The position numbers were made by a program, and so were the translations under genes. Positions 53,449 to 62,435 of a DNA stretch of 64,000 nt are shown here, piece by piece (position 1 is the stretch's first letter; each line of letters starts with the position of its first letter). This DNA is from PWPR01 sp046542315 (GTDB lineage: Bacteria; Bacillota; UBA994; PWPR01), in the NCBI GenBank assembly GCA_046542315.1, contig JBKHBO010000001.1, positions 38,315-102,314 of the forward strand, in the 5' to 3' direction. The notes under the pieces were generated by a model. The model did no database searches. It saw only the letters and a list, made by a program, of their open reading frames with translations, and was not told the DNA's origin.

Positions 53449-54261
53449 TTAAATTTTGGAAACTGATAAGGATATTTCTTGTTTTTTGACATTAATCTCC
53501 TCCAAATTTATTAAAGAGTAATATTTTTCAACCAGTTTCTGTTGCGGAACTTTTGTTGACAGTAATACTCCAACTCCAACAACTTCAACATTAAACTCTT
53601 GCATCAATTCCATTAATCCATTGATAGTTCCTCCAGCTCTCATGAAATCATCAATGATTAACACTTTTTTTACATCTTTCAAAGATCTTCTAGCTAAAGA
53701 CATTGTTTGAATTGTTCTGGAAGAGCCAGAAACATAATTAATACTTACAGAAGTCCCCTCAGTTATAATATGGTCCCTTCTAGCTGCAATTACAGGAACA
53801 TTCAAGAAAAAAGCGGTTGCCATAGCAAGAGGTATTCCCTTGGTCTCCACTGTCACCACCGCATCTGGTGCATTATCGTAAAAGAAGTTGGCAAATATTT
53901 CACCTAAATTATTACAAATTCTTGGATTGTATATACAGTCTGTCATATATAGGTATCCTCCAGGCAAAATTCTTTCAGGATTTGATAAATCACTGACTAA
54001 ATCATCTAAAATCTTGTCTCTTTTCCAGGCGGCTATACCTGGAATATATTTTACCCCTCCGGATGGACCTGCAATTGTTATGACATGACCTCTGCCTATC
54101 TCGCTCAACACGTCTCTTACTATACTAATATCTTCACTAATAGTAGACCTTGCAGCATCAAAATATTTGGAAAAATCTCCTAAAGTATACATCTCTCCTG
54201 GTGAACTGAGCAACTTCTCAACTATCGCACTTACTCTCTCACTTCGCTTCCACTTAGCCAT
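53449..54261 (-). CDS. purR: Purine operon repressor PurR (Bacillus type)
   Basis: 270 residues. The winged-helix N-domain (1-75) has MAKWKRSERVSAIVEKLL, and the PRTase-like C-domain has the PRPP site VLIIDDFMRAGGT. It represses purine genes when PRPP is low. GAGGTG lies before the ATG. It lies between the GntR gene and spoVG. Confidence 0.96.
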   Translation of the reverse strand: MAKWKRSERVSAIVEKLLSSPGEMYTLGDFSKYFDAARSTISEDISIVRDVLSEIGRGHVITIAGPSGGVKYIPGIAAWKRDKILDDLVSDLSNPERILPGGYLYMTDCIYNPRICNNLGEIFANFFYDNAPDAVVTVETKGIPLAMATAFFLNVPVIAARRDHIITEGTSVSINYVSGSSRTIQTMSLARRSLKDVKKVLIIDDFMRAGGTINGLMELMQEFNVEVVGVGVLLSTKVPQQKLVEKYYSLINLEEINVKKQEISLSVSKI

Positions 54262-54277
54262 TTCAACACCTCAATTT

Positions 54278-54967
54278 TTAATCAGTTAACTCTTCTGTTT
54301 CAATAATTGCATTCAAAAGGCTGTCTTCAGAATTAGCAATATGCTCTTCTACTAAAGTTTGAGCTCTTCTTTGATCTCTATCTGCAATAGCTTCTAATAT
54401 TTGCCTATGCTCTCCTAAAACTAAACTTTGCCTATCGGTTTTTGACAAACTTGCTAACCTAAATCTTTTAATCTGCTCTCTAAGCAAACTAATCATTTGA
54501 GTAAGTCTCTGATTCCTTCCAGCATTTATCAAAATATCATGAAATTGCTCATCAGTTTCTACAATCATTTCTATATTTTTTTCTTGTATGAACTGGCTCA
54601 TTTTTAAAACATTAACTTCCATAGATTCTAATTCATCTGGAGTTATTTTGTCTACAGCTAAACTAGCGGCTAACCCTTCTAAAGCTGCTCTGATTTCAAA
54701 AGTTTCCGAAATATCTTTAACACTCATGCTAGCTACATAAGCTCCTCTTCTTGGAACCATAACAACTAATCCTTCTAGCTCAAGCTTCCTTATTGCCTCA
54801 CGCACAGGAGTTCTGCTAACCCCAAGTTGTTCTGCTAGTTGCGTCTCCATTAATCTTTCTCCTGGAGCAAACTTTCCTTCAAGAATAGATTCCCTTACTA
54901 CTTCAAAAACGACTTCTCTCAATGGCTTATAGTCGTTTATTTCTAGCTTAAGTTTTCCATCAACCAT
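54278..54967 (-). CDS. GntR-family regulator, FadR (FCD) subfamily
   Basis: 229 residues from the ATG at 54967, which has GGGAGG upstream. The wHTH has LAEQLGVSRTPVREAIRKLELEG; the FCD effector domain has DEQFHDILINAG, GEHRQILEAI and a late VEEHI. These histidines and acids probably bind a metal and a small carboxylate. The effector is unknown. Sandwiched between ispE and purR, it may be co-transcribed with them. Confidence 0.93.
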   Translation of the reverse strand: MVDGKLKLEINDYKPLREVVFEVVRESILEGKFAPGERLMETQLAEQLGVSRTPVREAIRKLELEGLVVMVPRRGAYVASMSVKDISETFEIRAALEGLAASLAVDKITPDELESMEVNVLKMSQFIQEKNIEMIVETDEQFHDILINAGRNQRLTQMISLLREQIKRFRLASLSKTDRQSLVLGEHRQILEAIADRDQRRAQTLVEEHIANSEDSLLNAIIETEELTD

Positions 54968-54995
54968 TAAAAAACCTCCCATCTTCGATTAAAAG

Positions 54996-55829
54996 CTATC
55001 TATTGTTTATCATATTACAAACAATAAGCTCCTCTTCGTATACATTCTTTAGCTTTATTATATCATGTTCATTCTTTAAAACCATATAAAGACTACTCCC
55101 ACTTCCACTAATTTGAATGTTTAGCTTGTGACTCCTTAGAAGCTGTACTTTCTCTTTTAATCTTGGATAGAGTAAAAAAACTGCTTCTTCTAAACTATTA
55201 TCAATATTTTTGTCTATCAAAGAAAAATCGCCCTTGATAAGACCTTTTTCAACAAGGTCTAAGTCGCCCTTGAATCTATTTTCCTTTAATTGCGAGTATT
55301 TATTAAATACCTTTTTAGTATCACAACTAATATTTTGTGGTAGTAGTGCAACTTTTGGTAAGTCTGCAACTTCAATTTGCCTTAACTTTTCTCCTACACC
55401 TTTTCCTCTTTGTATGTTCCCAATAAAACAATAATATACATCGGCACCTAAGTTTATTGCCGCCTCTTTTATTTCTCTATCCGACAAATGAATTCCTAAA
55501 TCAGGTAGAATTCTAAGTATAGCAGCTGCATCAGTACTTCCTCCAGCCAATCCTCCACCTACAGGTATCCTTTTTCTTAGATTTATAGACAAGCCATTAT
55601 TTATCCCTACTGCATTAAGTGCTTTTATAATTAAATTCGTATTATCTAATGGAATATTTTTTGAATTTGAATATATTGATATTCCTTTTGCGCTTGTTTT
55701 TTCAATTTTAATTTCGTCATACAAATTTATTGATGAATATATAGTATCTAGTAAATGATACCCATCACTTCTTTTGCCTTTGATTTTTAATCCTAAATTA
55801 ATTTTTGCTGGTGCTTTTACTTTAATCAT
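54996..55829 (-). CDS. ispE: 4-diphosphocytidyl-2-C-methyl-D-erythritol kinase
   Basis: GHMP kinase of the MEP pathway; 277 residues. KAPAKINLGLKIKGKRSDGYH is split across the start, and the ATP loop is VGGGLAGGSTDAAA. ISGSGSSLYMV lies near the end. ispD and ispF are at 11.7-13.3 kb. GGGGTGA lies before the ATG. Confidence 0.96.
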   Translation of the reverse strand: MIKVKAPAKINLGLKIKGKRSDGYHLLDTIYSSINLYDEIKIEKTSAKGISIYSNSKNIPLDNTNLIIKALNAVGINNGLSINLRKRIPVGGGLAGGSTDAAAILRILPDLGIHLSDREIKEAAINLGADVYYCFIGNIQRGKGVGEKLRQIEVADLPKVALLPQNISCDTKKVFNKYSQLKENRFKGDLDLVEKGLIKGDFSLIDKNIDNSLEEAVFLLYPRLKEKVQLLRSHKLNIQISGSGSSLYMVLKNEHDIIKLKNVYEEELIVCNMINNR

Positions 55830-55895
55830 TCATTCACCCCATTAGAATATTAATAAATGTATAATAGAAAAAGTATTTCTAAATACAGTTTATCA

Positions 55896-55924
55896 TATAT
55901 AAAGAAATCAGTAACATATGTAAA
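55896..55924 (-). promoter_or_regulatory. Possible promoter of ispE
   Basis: TTTACA (55924-55919), 17 bases, TATATA (55901-55896) in the 146-base AT-rich gap after the veg terminator. Other -10 candidates exist, so the position is tentative. Confidence 0.4.
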
Positions 55925-55975
55925 TAACAAGAAACTCCTTTTTAAGCTTTCAGTATCAGAAACTTTCTTTAAAAA

Positions 55976-56001
55976 ACAAAAAAGCCCATTAATTTGGGCT
56001 T
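55976..56001 (-). terminator. Terminator after veg
   Basis: AAGCCCA-AATTAA-TGGGCTT followed by TTTTG. The stem overlaps the veg stop codon. Confidence 0.8.
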
Positions 56002-56236
56002 AATCTAAATATTCAAACTCTATATTTGAAGTCAAGATGTCTATATAACTGTATGATACTCTTGGAATTTTTGATTTAGATTGGTCTAACCTAACTGTAA
56101 ACACATGCGGATAGGTCCTCTCTAAAACACCTTCTCTTATAATAGTTTTCTTTCTTCCACGGTTTGCCTTGAGTTTGATTCTTGTTCCCAAATGATTATC
56201 TAAATCATTCTTGATTTGTTTTATTGCAGTAGCCAA
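56000..56236 (-). CDS. veg: Veg protein (biofilm-associated conserved protein)
   Basis: 78 residues from a TTG (56236) with GGGGTG upstream. It matches Veg: IKLKANRGRKKTI, TYPHVFTVRLDQ and RVSYSYIDILT. The family stimulates biofilm matrix genes in Bacillus. As in Bacillus it has a strong promoter and lies between rsmA and ispE, but here argR lies between rsmA and veg. Confidence 0.95.
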   Translation of the reverse strand: MATAIKQIKNDLDNHLGTRIKLKANRGRKKTIIREGVLERTYPHVFTVRLDQSKSKIPRVSYSYIDILTSNIEFEYLD

Positions 56237-56267
56237 CTCAATCACCCCTATTATGAGATTACACTAT

Positions 56268-56296
56268 ATTATAGCATATATATTGCAATAACACAA
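56268..56296 (-). promoter_or_regulatory. Promoter of veg
   Basis: TTGTGT (56296-56291), 17 bases, TATAAT (56273-56268), preceded by TGC as an extended -10-like element. It begins 11 bases after the argR stop. Confidence 0.8.
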
Positions 56297-56307
56297 ACTG
56301 AGGGCTT

Positions 56308-56760
56308 TTAGCTAGTAAATTGCTTAATCTTTGCTACAAACTCTGGCACTTCACTTTCTTCTCTTAAAATTATCAAAACTGTATTATCACCAGCCAAAGA
56401 TCCGACTATATACTCATTGTGAAGCGAATCAATAGCCTCTGCAGCTGTATTAGCACTCCCTGTCAATGTCTTTACTACTACCAAGTTATTAACACTGTCT
56501 ACACCTACAACAGCATTCCTCAGCAGCTGTATCATTCTTTCCATTCTACTCCCTGGAACATGATTATTGACATGAGCATAATAATACTCACCGTCTTGAC
56601 CTTTTAGTTTAACCAATCCTAAATCTTTAACATCTCTACTTACTGTAGCTTGAGTAACAGAAAAACCTTTCTTTTTCAACTCTTCCAACAAAGTTTCTTG
56701 TGTGTCTATCTTAGTTTCGCTAATAATCTCTAAAATAGTAGTGTGTCTCTTATTTTTCAC
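56308..56760 (-). CDS. argR: Arginine repressor ArgR
   Basis: 150 residues. The winged-helix domain has GFSVTQATVSRDVKDLGLVKL, and the C-terminal hexamerisation domain has GSANTAAEAID and LAGDNTVLIIL. The usual arginine-binding pair is Asp-Asp (GDDT), but here it is Asp125-Asn126. GTG start with AGGAGAG upstream. Its place between rsmA and veg is unusual. It may sense arginine weakly or something else. Confidence 0.95.
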   Translation of the reverse strand: MKNKRHTTILEIISETKIDTQETLLEELKKKGFSVTQATVSRDVKDLGLVKLKGQDGEYYYAHVNNHVPGSRMERMIQLLRNAVVGVDSVNNLVVVKTLTGSANTAAEAIDSLHNEYIVGSLAGDNTVLIILREESEVPEFVAKIKQFTS

Positions 56761-56785
56761 TTTTCACTCTCCTAAAATTTATATT

Positions 56786-57628
56786 TTAGATAAATTTTTC
56801 AACTTCTTTAGAAAGTTGAATGTATTGCTCAATAGAAATATTATCTGCCCTCATATTCTCAGTTATCCCGCAAGACATCAAAATACTTTTCCACTTCTCT
56901 TTTGAAAATTCTAAATCGCCACTTGCTGATAGTGAATTAGTTATTTTTTTTCTTCGTTGTAAAAACGCCTTCTTTACTATCCTCTCTAAAAGTATCGGCT
57001 TATAATCTAAATTCTTTACTGGTTTTATAACAATAACAGCAGAATCTACATTTGGTCTAGGCATAAAACAAACAGATTTAACCGTAAATGCATATTCCAC
57101 TTTTGCACGAGCTTGCATAGTAATGCTGGTAGTACCGTAATGCTTGCTTTCCTTATCTGCAATAAATCTTTGTGCTACTTCTTTTTGAACTAAGAAAACC
57201 ATCCTCTTTATATCTAGATCACTACTTAATAATGAATAAATTATGGGCGTAGTTATATAATAAGGCAAGTTAGCTACAACTTTCAACTCTTTGTTGTATA
57301 AAAATTCCAAATCAAGGTCTAAAATATCTGCGTTCAATATATTAACATTCTCATACCTTGAAAGAGTTTCCTTAAGAATCGGGATCAGCCTCTGGTCAAT
57401 TTCGACTGCGTAAACTTCTCTCACGCTTTTTGCTAGCTCCTTTGTTAACGTGCCGATACCTGGACCAATTTCTAAACAAACATCCTCTTTTTTTAAATCA
57501 GCTGATAAAATTATTCTGTCTAAAGCATTTTTATCAATTAAAAAATTTTGTCCTAAGCTTTTTTTAAAAGATATATTATATTTATCAAACAGTTCATTGA
57601 TATATGTCATCGATAGTAAAGATGTCAT
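56786..57628 (-). CDS. rsmA: 16S rRNA dimethyladenosine transferase RsmA/KsgA
   Basis: 280 residues. FKKSLGQNFLID, SAM motif LEIGPGIGTLTKEL, NLPYYITTPI. It dimethylates two adenosines at the end of 16S rRNA. It overlaps the tatD stop by ATGA. A second in-frame ATG 6 codons in is possible. The rnmV gene usually between tatD and rsmA is absent. Confidence 0.97.
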   Translation of the reverse strand: MTSLLSMTYINELFDKYNISFKKSLGQNFLIDKNALDRIILSADLKKEDVCLEIGPGIGTLTKELAKSVREVYAVEIDQRLIPILKETLSRYENVNILNADILDLDLEFLYNKELKVVANLPYYITTPIIYSLLSSDLDIKRMVFLVQKEVAQRFIADKESKHYGTTSITMQARAKVEYAFTVKSVCFMPRPNVDSAVIVIKPVKNLDYKPILLERIVKKAFLQRRKKITNSLSASGDLEFSKEKWKSILMSCGITENMRADNISIEQYIQLSKEVEKFI

Positions 57629-58398
57629 TGATCTATCTCAAAATTAAAAATAGTTTGTGCATTCTTTGTTGTTTCTCTAGCTACATCTGACAAAGAGATG
57701 CCTTTAATTTCAGCAATTTTTTTCGCTACTTCTACCACATAAGACGGCTCATTCCTTTTGCCTCTATATGGAACAGGAGCTAAATAAGGGCAGTCTGTTT
57801 CAATTAAAAGTCTATCTAGTGAAGTTTTCTTTACTACCTCAGGTAGTCTTTTTGCATTTTTAAAAGTCACTGGACCCGCCACAGATATATAATATCCCAT
57901 ATCAATGAGCTCAACAGCCATCTCATAAGAACCAGAATAACAGTGAAGTATTCCTTTGACTTGATTTGCGAATTTAGATAAAATATCAAAAACATCCTTA
58001 TGAGATTCCCTGTTATGTATAACGACTGGATAATTATACATTTTGGCAATTTCCATTTGTTTAATAAATACTTCTTTTTGAGTATCTCTTGGAGAAAAGT
58101 CATAATGATAGTCTAATCCTATCTCTCCAATGGCTAATACTTTCTTATTATCCAACCAACCAATCAATTCATCATAATCTTCATTCTTTACATTTTTTGC
58201 ACCGTGTGGGTGAAATCCTACAGCTGAATACAACATATCATAGGAAACAGACTGCTCAATTGCTTTTCTCGAGCTTTCAAGGTCTGATCCAATGTTAATC
58301 ATATGAGTAACATTATTTTCAATTGCTCTTTCAATTACTTGTTCAATATCTGTAAATTTTTTGTCATTTAGATGTACATGTGTATCTATAAAATTCAT
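57625..58398 (-). CDS. tatD: TatD-family metal-dependent deoxyribonuclease
   Basis: 257 residues from the ATG at 58398 with TTGGAGGA upstream. The metallo-hydrolase barrel has HVHLND, GEIGLDYHYD, VVIHNRES, LHCYSG and LIETDCPYLAP. It may be a 3'-5' nuclease in DNA repair or quality control. Confidence 0.95.
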   Translation of the reverse strand: MNFIDTHVHLNDKKFTDIEQVIERAIENNVTHMINIGSDLESSRKAIEQSVSYDMLYSAVGFHPHGAKNVKNEDYDELIGWLDNKKVLAIGEIGLDYHYDFSPRDTQKEVFIKQMEIAKMYNYPVVIHNRESHKDVFDILSKFANQVKGILHCYSGSYEMAVELIDMGYYISVAGPVTFKNAKRLPEVVKKTSLDRLLIETDCPYLAPVPYRGKRNEPSYVVEVAKKIAEIKGISLSDVARETTKNAQTIFNFEIDQ

Positions 58399-58459
58399 AA
58401 AATCCTCCAAGTATTTATTTAAACAAATTCCAACAAATTCCTAAATTTGCATTTTATTA

Positions 58460-58488
58460 TTGACTTTTTACAAACTGACCTGTATACT
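58460..58488 (+). promoter_or_regulatory. Promoter of abrB
   Basis: TTGACT (58460-58465), 17 bases, TATACT (58483-58488), 43 bases before the abrB ATG. Confidence 0.85.
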
Positions 58489-58530
58489 TATACCGAGGTT
58501 TGATAACTACCAAATATAAAGGGAGAGATA

Positions 58531-58788
58531 ATGATGAAAGCTACAGGTATTGTTCGTAGAATCGATGACTTAGGACGCTTAGTTCTACCAATAGAACTTC
58601 GTCGAGTTATGGGCATCAAAGTTAAGGACTATGTTGAAATTTATGTAGACGACGATAGTATAATCTTAAAAAAGTATGCTCCAGCTTGTTTATTTTGTGG
58701 GAGTGCTGACGACATTCAGATTTATAAAGGCCGCAAAGTATGCAAAAAGTGTATAGATGATATGTCTAGTCACCTAAATGAAGAATAA
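58531..58788 (+). CDS. abrB: AbrB-type transition-state regulator with C-terminal zinc ribbon
   Basis: 85 residues; an ATG three bases later is an alternative start. The swapped-hairpin DNA-binding domain (1-52) has KATGIVRRIDDLGRLVLP, IELRRVMGIK and VKDYVEIYVDD. Unlike Bacillus AbrB, the C-terminus has CLFC and CKKC (about 56-78), a likely zinc ribbon, as in many Clostridia. GGGAG lies before the start. It is one of only three plus-strand genes. It probably represses transition-state genes; spoVG is a candidate target. Confidence 0.95.
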   Translation: MMKATGIVRRIDDLGRLVLPIELRRVMGIKVKDYVEIYVDDDSIILKKYAPACLFCGSADDIQIYKGRKVCKKCIDDMSSHLNEE

Positions 58789-58798
58789 ATTTTGAACT

Positions 58799-58824
58799 AA
58801 AGGCTGTTAATCAGCCTTTTTTTT
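58799..58824 (+). terminator. Terminator of abrB, overlapping the end of rsmI
   Basis: AAAGGCTG-TTAAT-CAGCCTTT followed by T (58799-58824). The right arm and T-run are the last codons of rsmI on the other strand, encoding Lys-Lys-Gly-stop. Confidence 0.9.
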
Positions 58825-59653
58825 CTTTTAAAATTAACTCATAAACATTATTTTTACTAATATCCCTATCTTGAGCTACCTCTCTCATAGCATTGTTTCT
58901 TTTCATACCTTGACCAATATAGAAATCCAAGTGCTCTGAAATTGATACATCACAAAGAGGATTGTTTATCTCTTCAATAAAAGTATCTGCACCTTCTACA
59001 ACAACACATATTTCACCTCTTGGCTGATATTCCAGTATCTCTTTTTCTCCTAAGCTCCCTCGAATAACCTCTTCATGCATTTTTGTTATTTCCCGGGCAA
59101 TGGAAACTTTTCTATTATGCCCTAAATAATCACATAAATCTTTTATATCTTTGCTATAATCATGTGGGCTTACATAAAAAATCAAAGTTTGAGTTAGTTT
59201 TTTAATATACTCTAGCTTTTCCTTTCTAACCTTAGTCTTGTCTGGCAAAAATCCAAAAAAAGAAAACTCGCTTGATTCTAGCCCTGACACTATCAATGAA
59301 GAAATTAAAGCTGTTGCTCCTGGTATAGCTACAACATCAATTTTACTTTCAATAGCTTTTCTTACAATGACTAAACCTGGGTCACTAATAATAGGTGTCC
59401 CTGCATCACTTACTATGGCTATATTTTCTCCAGATTCAATTCTATCTATAAGAGTTTTGCTTTGGGTCTTTTCATTGAACTTATGATAGCTAACTAAGGG
59501 TGTATTAATATTATAGTAATTTAAGAGTTTTATTGTTCTCCTTGTATCCTCACAAGCAATCAAATCTACCTCAGCCAATTTTTTTAAAGCCCTCATAGTT
59601 ATATCATCTAAATTGCCAATTGGTGTTGCTACTAAATATAATTTTCCTCTCAT
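58811..59653 (-). CDS. rsmI: 16S rRNA 2'-O-methyltransferase RsmI
   Basis: 280 residues with the tetrapyrrole-methylase fold: LVATPIGNLDDITMRAL, CEDTRRT, IVSDAGTPIISDPG. It methylates the ribose of C1402 in 16S rRNA in the family. It starts within TAATG at the end of trmN6. Its stop lies inside the abrB terminator. Confidence 0.96.
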   Translation of the reverse strand: MRGKLYLVATPIGNLDDITMRALKKLAEVDLIACEDTRRTIKLLNYYNINTPLVSYHKFNEKTQSKTLIDRIESGENIAIVSDAGTPIISDPGLVIVRKAIESKIDVVAIPGATALISSLIVSGLESSEFSFFGFLPDKTKVRKEKLEYIKKLTQTLIFYVSPHDYSKDIKDLCDYLGHNRKVSIAREITKMHEEVIRGSLGEKEILEYQPRGEICVVVEGADTFIEEINNPLCDVSISEHLDFYIGQGMKRNNAMREVAQDRDISKNNVYELILKEKKG

Positions 59654-60378
59654 TAATACTCACCTTTTACCATTTTTATAAGCTCTTCAGTATAAGCACC
59701 GTTCTTATAAACAATTAGACTAGGCTCTACTATTAGACCCTCTTTAGAACCTTTTGTAGCTTTTAGCAAAAAAGTATTTGAATTATTTTTTTGCTTAGGA
59801 TGTACAAATTTTATCCTTTTAGGTTCTAAGTTATTGCCTTTCAATATTGCAAAAAACTCAGCTAGTCGATTAGAGTTATATACAAAATAAGCCGAACCTC
59901 TAAATTTAAGCATTTTCGCTGCTACTTCAACAAAATCAGAAATGCTTCCATTTAATTCATGTCTAGCATATGCATACTCTTCTTTTAAGCTAGTCATCCC
60001 ATTACTTGGTGAAAAGTATGGAGGATTAGATACAACAATATCAAACATTTCATTCTCAAAATACATATCAATATTACGTAAATCATCAACAATTAGATTA
60101 ATCTGTTTATCTAATCCGTTATGCAAAATATTTCTAGTTGCTAATTCTGCCACAGATTTTTGAACTTCAATTCCTTCAATTTGAATTGTATTATCTCTAT
60201 AAGCTAATATTAGTGGTATAATACCATTTCCTGACCCAAGGTCTAAAACTTTAACATTTGATTTTAATTTAACATAGTTAGCAATTAACATTGAGTCTAA
60301 ACTAAATCTAAAATGCTTTGAGCCTTGGAATATTTCTAAATCTGTACCAAATATATAATCTAGACTATTTTCTTCCAT
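59653..60378 (-). CDS. trmN6: tRNA1(Val) adenine-37 N6-methyltransferase-type protein
   Basis: 241 residues. Class I SAM fold LDLGSGNGIIPLIL and the N6-methylase motif VSNPPYFSP. It matches Bacillus YabB, next to yaaT and rsmI. The exact tRNA target is inferred from the family. It overlaps yaaT by 14 bases. Confidence 0.9.
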   Translation of the reverse strand: MEENSLDYIFGTDLEIFQGSKHFRFSLDSMLIANYVKLKSNVKVLDLGSGNGIIPLILAYRDNTIQIEGIEVQKSVAELATRNILHNGLDKQINLIVDDLRNIDMYFENEMFDIVVSNPPYFSPSNGMTSLKEEYAYARHELNGSISDFVEVAAKMLKFRGSAYFVYNSNRLAEFFAILKGNNLEPKRIKFVHPKQKNNSNTFLLKATKGSKEGLIVEPSLIVYKNGAYTEELIKMVKGEY

Positions 60379-61174
60379 TTTTCTCTATATCATCAATTTT
60401 ATATTCTTTTCTAATCTTTTCATCTTCCAACTCCACAAGTGCTGTTTTCTTTATTGTATTAGATGCGATAACGAACCCTTTACCATCTTCTGTTGATACT
60501 CTCTCACCTTGGCTAGGCATTATAGAACCCATTTCTTCATAGTATTCATTTTCATATCTCAAACAACACATAAGTCTGCCACAAATTCCTGAAATTTTTG
60601 CAGGGTTCAAAGTCAAATTTTGTGTCTTAGCCATCTTAATAGAAACAGGTACAAATTCAGACAAATGAGTAGCACAACACAATTCCCTGCCACATGGTCC
60701 GATTCCACCATACATCTTTGCCTCGTCTCTAACACCTATTTGTCTTAATTCAATTCTAGTTCTAAATACCGATGCTAAGTCTTTTACAAGCTCTCTGAAA
60801 TCAACTCTTCCATCTGCTGTAAAAAAGAAAACTATCTTAGATGCATCAAAAGCATATTGAATGTCAACTAACTTCATCTCTAATCCATGCTTTTCAATCT
60901 TCTCATTACAAATTATAAATGCTTCTTTCTCTTTCTTCTGATTAATTTTTAATTGCTTTTCATCTTCTTCTGTAGCTACACGAATGACTTTTCTCAAAGG
61001 CGATACAATTTCATTATCTTTAACTAGTTTTTCTGGTGTTGTAACCCATCCATACTCTAAGCCTCTAGCTGTTTCTACGATTACTCCTTGTCCCTCTTCT
61101 AACTTAAGTCCATCCGGGTCAAAATAATATATTTTACTTGCAGGTCTAAATCTTATACCTGTTACTTTAGTCAT
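60365..61174 (-). CDS. ricT: YaaT/RicT (PSP1-domain) protein
   Basis: 269 residues with PSP1 domain RPASKIYYFDPDGLKLEEG. Conserved cysteine clusters GPCGRELCCATHLS and ICGRLMCCLRYE carry iron-sulfur clusters in the RicAFT complex of Bacillus, which helps RNase Y mature mRNAs. It overlaps holB by 8 bases. Confidence 0.95.
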   Translation of the reverse strand: MTKVTGIRFRPASKIYYFDPDGLKLEEGQGVIVETARGLEYGWVTTPEKLVKDNEIVSPLRKVIRVATEEDEKQLKINQKKEKEAFIICNEKIEKHGLEMKLVDIQYAFDASKIVFFFTADGRVDFRELVKDLASVFRTRIELRQIGVRDEAKMYGGIGPCGRELCCATHLSEFVPVSIKMAKTQNLTLNPAKISGICGRLMCCLRYENEYYEEMGSIMPSQGERVSTEDGKGFVIASNTIKKTALVELEDEKIRKEYKIDDIEKNGRK

Positions 61175-62099
61175 AATTTACCTCCAACAATTCTATTAAT
61201 AAAGTTTCTAAAATTAACTGTTTATTTAAGTATTTTTCTTCATCTTTTTTTGCTCTCATTATAAGCTTGCAGCTATTTGCTATTTGTTGTCTGCTAAAGT
61301 CTTTGAAGATAGCTTTATCCTTCTCTATTATTTCATATAAATCGTCATCATCTCTTAAAGCTAATCCCCATATTAATTCCAAACATCCTAATATAAACTG
61401 CACATCGTACTTTTTTGCTAAATAGCTTGCTTTTATGTTCAATCCATACTCGTTTTTATTATGCAATAAACTCATGACATCTTTTAAGTCACTAATTACT
61501 GTATGTAAGCTTACTTCTGCTAAAATTTTATTTGTTTCGTTGATACTTCCTTGTCCTAAATTAAGTAATAAAACTTCCTCGGGTTTTCCCAAATTTGATG
61601 TATCAATTATTTTTAATATGCTACCTTGATCCAGTGGGGCAAATCTTAAAATCTGACACCTAGAAATTAATGTAGGCAATATCTTTGATAATTTCTCTAC
61701 TAAAATCAAAAAGGTAGTCTCTTCAGGAGGATCTTCTAATATTTTCAATAATGCATTCTGTGCTTGAGTTGTTAACTTTTCTCCTTCATTAATCATTACA
61801 ACCTTGCGTTTTGATTGTGTAGGAGATAAAAATAAACCTTCTTGCAGATTTCTAATGCTTGATACTCCTATAGATTTTTTATCTGTCTCCCAAAGTTTGA
61901 AGTCTGGATGCCTATTTCTTTCAATTAACCCATCTTCAATATCTCCCATTATATCAGCTGCAAATGCTCTTGCTACAAGTTTTTTACCAATGCCATTTTT
62001 ACCTACAAAAAGATAGGCATGACCTATACGGCCTGCCTTAATTTGTTGGCGTAATATTCTTTTAGCTTTGTCATGGCTTTCTATATTAGACCAAAGCAT
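61167..62099 (-). CDS. holB: DNA polymerase III delta' subunit
   Basis: 310 residues. A clamp-loader AAA+ fold with GKNGIGKK (non-consensus P-loop ending Lys-Lys), SKRKVVMINEGEKLTTQAQNALLKILEDPP and LISRCQ. Zinc-module cysteines present in many delta' proteins are absent here. It follows darA by 3 bases. Confidence 0.93.
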   Translation of the reverse strand: MLWSNIESHDKAKRILRQQIKAGRIGHAYLFVGKNGIGKKLVARAFAADIMGDIEDGLIERNRHPDFKLWETDKKSIGVSSIRNLQEGLFLSPTQSKRKVVMINEGEKLTTQAQNALLKILEDPPEETTFLILVEKLSKILPTLISRCQILRFAPLDQGSILKIIDTSNLGKPEEVLLLNLGQGSINETNKILAEVSLHTVISDLKDVMSLLHNKNEYGLNIKASYLAKKYDVQFILGCLELIWGLALRDDDDLYEIIEKDKAIFKDFSRQQIANSCKLIMRAKKDEEKYLNKQLILETLLIELLEVNYD

Positions 62100-62102
62100 A
62101 AT

Positions 62103-62435
62103 TTAAGCTTTATGGAACTCTTCTACATCAATTACAAAGATAGTAGCGCCGCCCACTACAACTTCTACTGGAAAAGGTAGAAATGACTCAGTACCAGTAG
62201 TACCTACTGGAGACATAGGAGTAACTAATTGCTCTCTAGAGTGACATGTTTCTTTAATGATCTCTATAACATCATTAGTCTTCTCTTCATCAACACCTAT
62301 CAACAGTGTAGTATTTCCTGATCTTAAAAATCCACCACTACTAGATAGTTTAGTTGCTCTATAACCTTTTGTCATAAGTTCTTCTAATAATTTTACACTA
62401 TCTTTATCTTGCACAATTGCTATAATCATTTTCAT
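62103..62435 (-). CDS. darA: Cyclic di-AMP receptor DarA (YaaQ)
   Basis: 110 residues from the ATG at 62435 after AAGGAG. A PII-like fold: MKMIIAIVQDKDS, SSGGFLRSGNTTLLIGV, PVEVVVGGATIFV. The conserved Gly-Gly-Phe loop and the ends bind c-di-AMP in the family. No diadenylate cyclase gene (disA, cdaA) is in the window. Confidence 0.95.
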   Translation of the reverse strand: MKMIIAIVQDKDSVKLLEELMTKGYRATKLSSSGGFLRSGNTTLLIGVDEEKTNDVIEIIKETCHSREQLVTPMSPVGTTGTESFLPFPVEVVVGGATIFVIDVEEFHKA

